40,799 nt of DNA from the NCBI GenBank assembly GCA_005799265.1, contig SYHD01000105.1, positions 1 through 40,799 on the forward strand. The letters run 5' to 3'. The translations under genes and the position numbers were made by a program. The notes under the pieces were generated by a model, which was not told the origin of the DNA, did not search any database, and saw only the letters and a program-made list of their open reading frames with translations. This stretch comes from Planctomycetia bacterium. Its GTDB lineage: Bacteria; Planctomycetota; Planctomycetia; Gemmatales; Gemmataceae. This document shows positions 15,428-23,220 of the stretch, piece by piece. Positions within the stretch are counted from its first letter, which is position 1, and each line of letters starts with the position of its first letter.

Positions 15428-16219
15428 CTATTTCTTCGCCGGCAGCTCCAGATCCTTCGCCGTGATCGCGACCGGCGCTCCCATCTCCGGCACGTCGCGA
15501 TGAGCGGTCCACAGGATGCCATTGACCAGCGCCTGGCGAAACGGCTTCTCGCCGAAGTTCGCATGGAAGTGCCCCAAGACGCAGCCAAACGAACGGCCCC
15601 CCTTGGAATCCGGGCGTTCGTACGTCCACGCCACGGTGTGCACCTTCTTGTTCAATTCGACCTGCAGGATCGGCGTCGCCTTCTCCTTGAACTTGAGCTC
15701 CAGGTAGAACTCGTCGCGCAGATCGTATTCGCTCCAGCCCCGGCAAATCGGGTGCTTCGGATCGACTTGTTTGAGCTTCGTCGTCGTCGTGCTGAGCTTG
15801 GAGAACTTCGTGCTGAACCAACCGCCCAGGGCGTCGAGCCATTGTTCGCCAACTTGGCCCTCGGCGCCAGTGCTCCAGTGGATCGCGGTCAGGCCGACAC
15901 CGTTCTTGAGCAGCAACTCGGCTTGCTCCTTGGCGAAGGGATCGAACAGCACGTTGCCGCCGTTGCGCGTGTAGAGAACGATGGCCTTCACGTCCTTGAA
16001 GGTGTCCGGATTCTTCGGCCAGCCGTTGGAGACGGCGGTCTCCACGCCGGGCGTCTGCCTGAGGCACGCAGCTAAAAGGGCGCAGTCGGTCATGTACTCG
16101 TGCGTGGCGTAGGGATGATCGCGATCCTTGCCGATGAGGAGGATCTTGGTTTTCTCCTGGGCAACGGCAGGCGAAATGGCGAATAGGGCGACGAGGATGA
16201 ACAGAGCAACGCGTTTCAT
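15428..16219 (-). CDS. ThuA-like domain protein, secreted
   Basis: A 263-residue exported protein. After a signal peptide (KRVALFILVALFAISPAVAQ) the body matches the ThuA-like, glutamine-amidotransferase-related fold: KILLIGKDRDHPYATHEY, a Trp-Pro motif (NGWPKNPDTFKDVKAIVLYT), GVGLTAIHWSTGAEG and the C-terminal FGCVLGHFHANFG. The GATase nucleophile Cys is replaced in ThuA-like proteins, and the family is tied to trehalose or other sugar metabolism, though no activity is established for planctomycete members. GGAGG stands seven bases before the chosen ATG; an in-frame TTG two codons earlier is weaker. It lies 64 bases after a small zinc-ribbon gene on the same strand. Confidence 0.85.
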   Translation of the reverse strand: MKRVALFILVALFAISPAVAQEKTKILLIGKDRDHPYATHEYMTDCALLAACLRQTPGVETAVSNGWPKNPDTFKDVKAIVLYTRNGGNVLFDPFAKEQAELLLKNGVGLTAIHWSTGAEGQVGEQWLDALGGWFSTKFSKLSTTTTKLKQVDPKHPICRGWSEYDLRDEFYLELKFKEKATPILQVELNKKVHTVAWTYERPDSKGGRSFGCVLGHFHANFGEKPFRQALVNGILWTAHRDVPEMGAPVAITAKDLELPAKK

Positions 16220-16283
16220 AATCAAACCTCCGCGGCAAGGGCTACCAGAACTTCCACCAGGGTTTTCGCGTCGGCATTCCCTT

Positions 16284-16625
16284 TCATTCTTCCCAGCCGT
16301 TCATGACGAAGGGGAAGGGAACGCCATCCATGTCCATGGGCGAAATGTATTTCGGTCCGCTATAGGTCGCGGCTTCGGTTGGCGTGACGGGGACAATGGC
16401 AAAGCGTTCACGATGCACCGCGAGCAGGACGACGATGTCGCCGCGCCGCACCAAGCCGTGCATCTCGACGATATCGCCCGCCAGCAATTTCGCGGAAGCA
16501 ACGGCCGTCCGGGGTAGGGCATCGGGAGCGCCGCGCAAATCCAGGGGAAGCAGTTTGCCGCAGACGACGCAGCGTCCGTCGGCGCGTTTTTGTGGAACCG
16601 TGGCTGAGCAAGTAGGGCATGTCAT
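16284..16625 (-). CDS. Small zinc-ribbon protein of unknown function
   Basis: A 113-residue protein with an N-terminal zinc ribbon, CPTC (about 3-6) and CVVC (about 19-22), followed by about 85 residues predicted to be mostly beta strand (AGDIVEMHGLVRRGDIVVLLAV, with an alternating pattern). I do not recognise the C-terminal part; a small beta-barrel is possible. No signal peptide or transmembrane helix is seen, so it is probably cytoplasmic. The ATG at 16625 has only a weak ribosome site; a TTG three codons earlier is possible. Its start faces the divergent DUF1549/DUF1553 gene. Confidence 0.6.
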   Translation of the reverse strand: MTCPTCSATVPQKRADGRCVVCGKLLPLDLRGAPDALPRTAVASAKLLAGDIVEMHGLVRRGDIVVLLAVHRERFAIVPVTPTEAATYSGPKYISPMDMDGVPFPFVMNGWEE

Positions 16626-16652
16626 TGCAGTCAAGTTCCGTTGGGAAAATCA

Positions 16653-16682
16653 TTGCGAAGGACAGCGCTCTTGCCTTATACT
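16653..16682 (+). promoter_or_regulatory. Sigma-70-like promoter
   Basis: TTGCGA (16653-16658) and TATACT (16677-16682) are separated by 18 bases, ending 46 bases before the ATG of the DUF1549/DUF1553 gene. It resembles the candidate at 28498-28527. Confidence 0.45.
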
Positions 16683-16728
16683 ATTAACAATGCCAATATC
16701 CGCTTGATTTCCTTTCGCAGGACCCGCC

Positions 16729-19263
16729 ATGCAACGATGGATGCTGTCTCTTGTCGTTGTCTTTCTTTCCGGAGCATCGACTTTCGCCCAGTCTCCGGGC
16801 AAAGTCCAGTTCGCGCGCGATATCTTGCCGATCCTCTCGACGCACTGCTTCACCTGCCACGGGCCTGACGCCAAGCTGCAAAAGGCTGGGCTGCGGCTCG
16901 ACCTGTTCGAGACGGCGACGAAGAAACTCAAGAGCGGCAGCCACGCGGTCGTGCCCGGCAACGTCAAGGACAGCGAGCTCATTGCGCGTGTCTTTGCCGA
17001 CGATGACTCGCAGCGCATGCCGCCCAAGAGCGCCAAGAAGACGCTCAAGGATTCGGAGAAGGCTCTGCTCAAACGCTGGATCGAGGAAGGCGCCGAGTAT
17101 CAACGGCACTGGGCGTTCGTCGCGCCGAAGCGGCCCGTCCCTTCCCTTACGGTAGGGGCTCATAAGGATTGGACGCGCAATCCGGTCGATCAGTTCCTGC
17201 GGGCACGCATGGAGAAGGAAGGGCTGAAGCCATCTCCCGAAGCGGATCGCTACACGTTGGCACGCCGGCTCGCCATCGATCTGACGGGATTGCCGCCGAC
17301 CATCGACATGGTGGATCGCTTTGTCAACGACAAGAGCGCGGGCGCCTACGAGAAATACGTCGATCAACTCCTCGACATGCCAACCTACGGCGAACGCTGG
17401 GCGCACGTCTGGCTCGATCTCGCCCGCTACGCCGACTCCAACGGCTTCGCGACCGACAACGCGCGCACGATCTGGAAGTATCGCGACTGGGTCATCAACT
17501 CCATAAACAAGAACCTCCCCTATGATCACTTCACGGTCGAGCAGATCGCCGGGGACATGCTGCCGAATGCTACGCAGGACCAGATCCTCGCCACGGCATT
17601 TCATCGCAACACGCTGACGAACGACGAAGGCGGCACTAGCGACGAGGAATTTCGCGCGGCTGCCGTCGTCGATCGCGTCAACACGACGATGCAAGTCTGG
17701 ATGGGCGTGACCATGGCGTGCGCCCAGTGCCATGACCACAAATACGATGCGATCAGTCAGGAAGAGTACTTCCGTATGTACGCAATCTTCAATCAGACCG
17801 AGGACGCTGACAAGGGAGACAATAGCCCGAACATGCTCCTCATCACGGCGGACGAACAAAAGAAGAAGACGGAGTTGGAAGGGACGATCGGGCGACTCGA
17901 AAAGGACTTGCTGATTGGCAATCCGAAGCTCGATGCGGCCCAAAGCGCCTGGGAGGCAGACAAGAAAGCGACCGACAAGGCGCCCGCGCCGATCAAAAAA
18001 ATTCTCGCCCTCGACGGAAAGAAACGCAACGACGCGCAAAAGCTCGACGTGACGAAGTATTTTCGTTCGACATTGCCGGAGTTCAAGAAAGTTTCGGACG
18101 AACTTGCAATGTTGCGGAAGCAGTATGACGCCGTCAAAGGCGTGCCGACTCCGATCATGAAGGAGCTTCCTGCCGGCAAGCAGCGCGTCACGAAGATGCA
18201 CTTGCGTGGCAATTTTCTCGACCAGGGTAATGAAGTCAAGCCGGGCGTGCCGTCCTTGCTGCATCCGTTGCCGAAGGACCAGCCCGCGAATCGTTTGACG
18301 CTGGCACGCTGGCTGGTGGCGCCGGAGAATCCGTTGACGGCGCGCGTCGCAGTCAATCGATACTGGGAGCAGATCTTCGGTTTGCCCCTCATGGAATCGC
18401 CGGACGATTTCGGCATCCGCGGCAAGGCGCCGACGCACCCGGATTTGCTCGACTGGTTGTCAGTGGAGTTTTCTTCGCCTCCGCCGAAAGGCGAAGGGCC
18501 GGCAGGCGGTCTTGGCTGGGATGTCAAGAAATTGCTGAAGCTGATTGTGTCGTCGGCTGCATATCGCCAGGTGACGACGGTGACGCCCGCTCTGGTCGAG
18601 CGTGACCCGGAAAATCGCTATCTCGCGCGCGGGCCGCGTTATCGCTCGTCGGCCGAGACGATACGCGATCAATCGCTATACGTCGCGGGCTTGCTCAGCC
18701 CGAAGATGTACGGCGCCCCGGTGCGGCCGCCGCGTCCGAAGAGCGGCCTGACCGCGGCGTTCGGCGGCAGCACTGATTGGGAGACCAGCGCTGGCGACGA
18801 CAAATATCGCCGCGCTCTTTACACGCAATGGCGCCGCACCACGCCGTACCCGTCAATGACGACGTTCGATGCACCCGCCCGAACCGTTTGCACCATCACC
18901 CGGCCGCGCACGAACACGCCACTACAGGCTCTCGTGACGTTGAACGATCCGGTCTACGTCGAGGCGGCCCAGGCGCTCGGTCGGCGCATCGTGAAAGACG
19001 GCGGGGCGACGCTCGAAGCGAAGCTGCAATTCGGCTTTCGTTTGTGCCTGGCCCGGCCGCCGCGCGATGTCGAACTGAAGCGGCTTGTCGAGTTGTACAC
19101 TCGAGCGCAGACGGAGTACGCGAAGAACCCGAAGCTCGCGCAGCAAATGGCGACCGATCCGATCGGGCCGTTGCCGGCGGGAATGCAGGTCGGTGAGATG
19201 GCGGCATGGACCGTGGTCGGTAACGTGCTGTTGAATCTGGATGAGGCGTTCGCGAAACGATAA
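16729..19263 (+). CDS. PSCyt1/DUF1549/DUF1553 secreted cytochrome-like protein
   Basis: An 844-residue exported protein of a class very abundant in planctomycetes. After a signal peptide (to about 20) comes a planctomycete cytochrome c-like domain with heme motif CFTCH (40-44) and the distal RMPPK motif. DUF1549 follows (about 150-345; TGLPPTIDMVDRF and WLDLARYADSNGF) and ends in a second CxxCH, CAQCH (331-335). A charged helical linker (about 375-475) leads to DUF1553 (about 540-810; NRYWEQIFG, RYRSSAETIRDQ, TNTPLQALVTLNDPV). The biochemical role is unproven; periplasmic redox work linked to polysaccharide use is often proposed. A palindrome is embedded in-frame at 18473-18496. A DUF1501 gene follows, the usual partner. 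Confidence 0.9.
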   Translation: MQRWMLSLVVVFLSGASTFAQSPGKVQFARDILPILSTHCFTCHGPDAKLQKAGLRLDLFETATKKLKSGSHAVVPGNVKDSELIARVFADDDSQRMPPKSAKKTLKDSEKALLKRWIEEGAEYQRHWAFVAPKRPVPSLTVGAHKDWTRNPVDQFLRARMEKEGLKPSPEADRYTLARRLAIDLTGLPPTIDMVDRFVNDKSAGAYEKYVDQLLDMPTYGERWAHVWLDLARYADSNGFATDNARTIWKYRDWVINSINKNLPYDHFTVEQIAGDMLPNATQDQILATAFHRNTLTNDEGGTSDEEFRAAAVVDRVNTTMQVWMGVTMACAQCHDHKYDAISQEEYFRMYAIFNQTEDADKGDNSPNMLLITADEQKKKTELEGTIGRLEKDLLIGNPKLDAAQSAWEADKKATDKAPAPIKKILALDGKKRNDAQKLDVTKYFRSTLPEFKKVSDELAMLRKQYDAVKGVPTPIMKELPAGKQRVTKMHLRGNFLDQGNEVKPGVPSLLHPLPKDQPANRLTLARWLVAPENPLTARVAVNRYWEQIFGLPLMESPDDFGIRGKAPTHPDLLDWLSVEFSSPPPKGEGPAGGLGWDVKKLLKLIVSSAAYRQVTTVTPALVERDPENRYLARGPRYRSSAETIRDQSLYVAGLLSPKMYGAPVRPPRPKSGLTAAFGGSTDWETSAGDDKYRRALYTQWRRTTPYPSMTTFDAPARTVCTITRPRTNTPLQALVTLNDPVYVEAAQALGRRIVKDGGATLEAKLQFGFRLCLARPPRDVELKRLVELYTRAQTEYAKNPKLAQQMATDPIGPLPAGMQVGEMAAWTVVGNVLLNLDEAFAKR
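18473..18496. repeat. Palindrome within the DUF1553 coding region
   Basis: CTTCGCCT (18473-18480) pairs with AGGCGAAG (18489-18496) around an 8-base loop. It encodes part of SSPPPKGEGPAGGL, inserted where relatives read directly from the EF... segment into GWDVKKL. It looks like a palindromic repeat captured in-frame. Confidence 0.55.
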
Positions 19264-19274
19264 GGTGATCCTCC

Positions 19275-19322
19275 GTATTCGTTTAGCGCTCGCATGGCGC
19301 CATGCGAGCGCTAAACGAATAC
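19275..19322. terminator. Perfect 48-base palindrome
   Basis: GTATTCGTTTAGCGCTCGCA and the next four bases (19275-19298) pair exactly with 19299-19322 with no spacer. It lies 11 bases after the DUF1549/DUF1553 stop and 29 bases before the DUF1501 start. It may attenuate read-through between the two genes. Confidence 0.7.
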
Positions 19323-19351
19323 CAAACGAATGTACCAACGCGGAGAAAATG

Positions 19352-20785
19352 ATGAACCCAACGATGCTCCACGTCACGCGCCGGCATTTCCTGCGCGATT
19401 CCCAGCTCGGCCTCGGCGCCATCGCCCTGGGCGCGCTGATGAACGGCCAGGCGAAAACGCAGGAGCCGAATCCGCTGCGGCCACGCGCGGCGCATTATCC
19501 AGGCAAGGCCAAGAACGTCATCTACCTGCACATGGCCGGGTCGCCGCCGCACCTGGACCTCTTCGATTACAAGCCGACACTGGTGCGCCGCAACGGCGAG
19601 CCGTGCCCGGAGTCGTTCCTGCGCGGCCGGCGTTTTGCGTTCACTTCCGGTGTGCCGCGCCTGCTGGGGACGCCGCAAAAATTCGCGCAGTACGGGCAAT
19701 CGGGGCAGTGGATGTCCGAGGCCGTCCCGAATCTGCACGGCGTCGCCGACGAATTGTGCTTCATCAAGTCGATGCACACGGAGCAATTCAATCACGCCCC
19801 TGCGGAACTTTTGCTCTTCACCGGCTCGCCGCAATTCGGTCGGCCGGGCATGGGCTCGTGGGTTACCTACGGCCTCGGCTCGGAAAGCCAGGATCTGCCG
19901 GGCTACATCGCGCTCGTCTCCAGCGGCACGTTTCCCAGCGCGGGCAACAGTTGCTGGAACAACGGCTTTTTGCCGTCGATCTATCAGGGCGTGCAGTGCC
20001 GCAGCTCGGGCGATCCGGTGCTGTATGTGTCGAACCCGAATGGCATGGACTCCGGGATGCGCCGCCTGAGCCTCGACGCCCTGCGCGATCTCAACGAGCT
20101 GCAAGCTAGCGAGCTGGGCAATCCCGAAACGCGCACGCGCATCGCGCACTACGAGATGGCTTTTCGCATGCAGACGGCCGTTCCCGAAGTGATGGACATC
20201 ACGCGCGAATCGCAAAGCGTCATCAACATGTACGGCGCCCAGCCCGGCGCCGCCAGCTTCGCCAACAATTGCCTGCTCGCGCGGCGGCTCATCGAACGCG
20301 GCGTCCGCTTCGTGCAGCTTCACGACTGGGGCTGGGACTTCCACGGCACCGGTTCGGGCCGCGACATCAAGTTCGGCCTGCCCGTCAAGTGCCGCACCAT
20401 GGACCGCGCGGTGACGGCGCTGATCCGCGATCTGAAGCATCGGGGCATGCTGGACGAAACGATCGTGATCTGGTCGGGCGAGTTCGGCCGTTCGCCGTTC
20501 CGCGAAGGCCGTACCGCCAACGGCGCGAATTTGGGCCGCGACCATCACCCGTTTTCGTTCACGCTCTTCGCGGCCGGCGGCGGATTCAAGCCCGGCATGT
20601 CCTATGGTGCGTCCGACGAATTGGGTTTTGACGTCGGTGAAAACCCCGTTCATCCACACGATTTGCAAGCGACGATCCTGCACCTGTTGGGCTTGGAGCA
20701 CACGCGGCTGACGTATCGCTATCAGGGCCGCGATTTCCGGCTTACCGACGTGCACGGCCGCGTCGTGCGCGAGGTGTTGGCTTGA
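19352..20785 (+). CDS. DUF1501 protein, Tat-exported
   Basis: A 477-residue protein of the DUF1501 family, related in fold to alkaline phosphatase/sulfatase enzymes. The N-terminus is a twin-arginine signal (TRRHFLRDSQLGLGAIALGAL), so it should be exported folded. Motifs typical of the family are YLHMAGSPPHLDLFDYKP, CFIKSMHTEQFNHAPA, GSWVTYGLGSES, HDWGWDFHG, IWSGEFGRSPF, GRDHHPFSFT and the C-terminal HPHDLQATILHLLG. The enzymatic activity is not established. It follows a DUF1549/DUF1553 gene, a pairing repeated throughout planctomycete genomes. GGAG precedes two adjacent ATGs (19349 and 19352); spacing favours the second. Confidence 0.9.
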   Translation: MNPTMLHVTRRHFLRDSQLGLGAIALGALMNGQAKTQEPNPLRPRAAHYPGKAKNVIYLHMAGSPPHLDLFDYKPTLVRRNGEPCPESFLRGRRFAFTSGVPRLLGTPQKFAQYGQSGQWMSEAVPNLHGVADELCFIKSMHTEQFNHAPAELLLFTGSPQFGRPGMGSWVTYGLGSESQDLPGYIALVSSGTFPSAGNSCWNNGFLPSIYQGVQCRSSGDPVLYVSNPNGMDSGMRRLSLDALRDLNELQASELGNPETRTRIAHYEMAFRMQTAVPEVMDITRESQSVINMYGAQPGAASFANNCLLARRLIERGVRFVQLHDWGWDFHGTGSGRDIKFGLPVKCRTMDRAVTALIRDLKHRGMLDETIVIWSGEFGRSPFREGRTANGANLGRDHHPFSFTLFAAGGGFKPGMSYGASDELGFDVGENPVHPHDLQATILHLLGLEHTRLTYRYQGRDFRLTDVHGRVVREVLA

Positions 20786-21008
20786 TGATTCCGTGGCAGA
20801 AGGATTCCGATCTTGCCAATGCCGGTCGAAAAGTCATAGGGCTGGCGGGCAGCGATCGTTTCGTCGATTCTCTATGCGGAGGTGCTGCGAACTCCTTAAC
20901 GATGATTGAACGGGATCGCCCAGCCCATTGACTTTCTCGCTACAAGTCTCGACAATCTCACCTGCACAGAACCGACCTCCACCCCGCTCATCCTCGGAGA
21001 CCGCACCC

Positions 21009-22112
21009 ATGAGATCCCTGCTTCTCGCCGCTTCCCTTCTGCTTTGTCCCGCCGTCGCGTCCGCTCAAGCGCCGGAGAAATTCCGCGTCTATATCGGAAC
21101 CTATACCGGCAAAGTGAGCAAGGGCATCTATCAGTGCGAACTCGATCTCAAGGACGGCTCGCTGTCGGCGTCGCCGACGCTGGCCGGCGAGACGAAGAGC
21201 CCGTCTTTCCTCGCTTTTCATCCGAATAAGAAGTTTCTCTATGCGGTCAACGAAAACGACGCGTCGGTCAGTGCATTCGCCATCGACGCCAAGACGGGCA
21301 ACCTCACATTCCTGAACTCGGAGCCATCCAAGGGAGGCGCGCCGTGTCATCTCGTTGTCGATGCGACCGGCAAGAACGTCCTCGCCGCCAACTACTCCGG
21401 CGGAAGCTGCATCAGCATCCCGATCGAAGCGGATGGCAAGCTCGGCAAGGAGTCGTCGTTCCAGCAACATGTGGGCAAGAAGAAGAACGGGCATTCGATC
21501 CACGTCGACAAGGCCAACAAGTTCGCTCTCTGTTGCGACCTCGGTCTCGACCAGGTCATCATCTACGGCTTCGACGCCGTCAAAGGGACGCTGACGCCGC
21601 ACGGCGCGTTCGACACGCCCAAGGGGGCCGGTCCGCGCCACTTCGCCTGGCATCCCGACGGCAAGAACGCATACATCAACGGCGAATCCGACCTGACGAT
21701 CATCGCTTGCGCTTACGACGCCGACAAGGGCGTCCTGACGCAGAAGCAAGTTCTCTCGACGCTGCCCAAGGATGTCAAACGCAAGGGCGGCAGCACGGCG
21801 GAGACCGTGGTCCACCCATCCGGCAAGTTCGTTTACGTTTCCAACCGCGACCCGTACAACTCGATCGCGATCTTCGCGATCGATGCGAAGACGCGCGAGC
21901 TGACCGCGGTCGGCCATCAAGGCATGGGCGTGAAGACGCCGCGCAACTTCGCCATTGAGCCGACAGGGCAGTACATGCTGGTCGCGAATCAATCGGGGGG
22001 CAACGTGATCGTGTTCCGCATCAACCAAGCAACCGGCGAATTGACGCCGACGGGGGCCAGCCTGCAAGTGCCCAGCCCGGTGTGCGTGCGTTTCATGGCG
22101 ATGGAGAAATGA
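21009..22112 (+). CDS. Secreted lactonase family beta-propeller (6-phosphogluconolactonase-like)
   Basis: A 367-residue seven-bladed beta-propeller of the lactonase (COG2706) family with a signal peptide (RSLLLAASLLLCPAVASAQ). Hallmarks include YIGTYTGKVSKGIYQCELD, SPSFLAFHPNKKFLYAVNE, GGAPCHLVVD, HSIHVDKANKF, DLGLDQVIIY, GAGPRHFAWHPDGKNAYINGE and FAIEPTGQYMLVANQ. Cytoplasmic relatives hydrolyse 6-phosphogluconolactone, but an exported copy is unlikely to do so in the pentose phosphate pathway, so another lactone or sugar derivative is more plausible. The start at 21009 has GGAGA about eight bases upstream; the open frame reaches further but lacks a signal there. Confidence 0.85.
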   Translation: MRSLLLAASLLLCPAVASAQAPEKFRVYIGTYTGKVSKGIYQCELDLKDGSLSASPTLAGETKSPSFLAFHPNKKFLYAVNENDASVSAFAIDAKTGNLTFLNSEPSKGGAPCHLVVDATGKNVLAANYSGGSCISIPIEADGKLGKESSFQQHVGKKKNGHSIHVDKANKFALCCDLGLDQVIIYGFDAVKGTLTPHGAFDTPKGAGPRHFAWHPDGKNAYINGESDLTIIACAYDADKGVLTQKQVLSTLPKDVKRKGGSTAETVVHPSGKFVYVSNRDPYNSIAIFAIDAKTRELTAVGHQGMGVKTPRNFAIEPTGQYMLVANQSGGNVIVFRINQATGELTPTGASLQVPSPVCVRFMAMEK

Positions 22113-22122
22113 CGTTCGACGA

Positions 22123-22168
22123 CGCGTGTGGTTTCGCGCGATGTTACAGTCACGCGAAACCGCACGCG
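22123..22168. terminator. Hairpin between convergent genes
   Basis: CGCGTGTGGTTTCGCG (22123-22138) pairs with CGCGAAACCGCACGCG (22153-22168) with one G-T pair and a 14-base loop. It lies between the lactonase stop and the SWIM gene stop and probably ends transcription from both sides. Confidence 0.65.
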
Positions 22169-22178
22169 GACGTCGGCT

Positions 22179-23024
22179 CTATTTTTTTTTGGCCCGAACG
22201 CCTTTCTTCTTCGTTTTTTTCTTCGCTTGCTTGGCCACCTCCGCTTTGACCTCGCTCTTGCGGGGTTTCGTTTTCTTTGCGACGGTGGCTGTACCGCCGC
22301 TCGCTTCGTCCGACAATTCGATACCAAAGACGGCCCCGAGATCTTGCCCCTTCAGCGTGTCGCCGTCGCCTTGCAGCGCCGCGTCCAGATTGTCCGCGGA
22401 GACGGCCTGGCCGACGAGCTCCAGATGATCGACGTCGCGCAGCGTGAACAGCAACTCCGGCTCGACGTCGAGCCGAGCGCCAATGCCGTACATGACTGCG
22501 GCGAGATGTTTGCACAACCCGGCCCAATCAGGGCACGAACATGACATTTTGATTTCCTGCGGATTCGGAAACAAGCCGTCGTCTTGGCGCGACAGCCGTT
22601 CCATCACGTCCTTGTCGAACTTCCCGGTCAAGAGCTGCATGACGGAGCCGATTGAACAGGCGCAGTCTTTCTTGACGCGCTCCCAGTGGGCGGGCTTGAG
22701 CGTGTCGATGTTGATCTTGACCGTGTACACTTCCGAGCCGCTGACGAGGGCGTCGATCTGCCCGCGTTTGATGACTAGGTCGATCACGGAGCCGTTACGC
22801 ACATAGGTCCGCCCGCGAGGCAAACGATTCTCATAGTCGCTATATCGTTCCAGATTCTCGCACCAGGCTTCACCCCAGAACGTGTGTGCGATCTTGCGGC
22901 CGTCGATCGTGATCGGCTGCATGGCACGGCCTTGCTTCTTGGCGAGTTTCTCGGCATGCTTCTTGGCATTGGCCTGACGTTGTGCGACGGGGACGTACGG
23001 CTTCCAGCGGTAGAACCAAGACAT
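22179..23024 (-). CDS. SWIM zinc-finger protein
   Basis: A 281-residue protein with a SWIM zinc finger, CSCPDWAGLCKH (162-173), of the CxCx(n)CxH type. Upstream is the conserved N-terminal region of bacterial SWIM proteins (FWGEAWCENLERYSDYENRLPRG is its core, about 49-71). The C-terminal 40 residues are Lys-rich (KKTKKKGVRAKKK), suggesting nucleic-acid binding. In bacteria this family is regularly encoded beside an SNF2-type ATPase, as here, and the two probably act together on DNA. AAAGGA lies eight bases before the ATG. The gap of 196 bases to the upstream SNF2 gene holds no clear gene. Confidence 0.85.
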   Translation of the reverse strand: MSWFYRWKPYVPVAQRQANAKKHAEKLAKKQGRAMQPITIDGRKIAHTFWGEAWCENLERYSDYENRLPRGRTYVRNGSVIDLVIKRGQIDALVSGSEVYTVKINIDTLKPAHWERVKKDCACSIGSVMQLLTGKFDKDVMERLSRQDDGLFPNPQEIKMSCSCPDWAGLCKHLAAVMYGIGARLDVEPELLFTLRDVDHLELVGQAVSADNLDAALQGDGDTLKGQDLGAVFGIELSDEASGGTATVAKKTKPRKSEVKAEVAKQAKKKTKKKGVRAKKK

Positions 23025-23220
23025 GAGTGAATCCTTTCAATGGATGAGGGCTTCGCCCCACGCGGACACGCTGCCGCAGCGAGGAATCTCGGGGTTCTAG
23101 GTAAATGTCCTAGCAGAACGCGTTGCCGGACGCAAGCGGTTTCGCGAGTTTTTCAGAAACCAGCCACAGTCGTGAGGAAGCGTTGCGGCTCTCCGCTCCT
23201 TTACCGTCGCGGCTCGTAAT

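Noticed and set aside
16684-18438. A 584-codon minus-strand ORF
   Set aside because: It is antisense to the DUF1549/DUF1553 gene, whose domains are unmistakable on the plus strand.
19283-20755. A 490-codon minus-strand ORF
   Set aside because: It is antisense to the DUF1501 gene and its translation is low in recognisable features.
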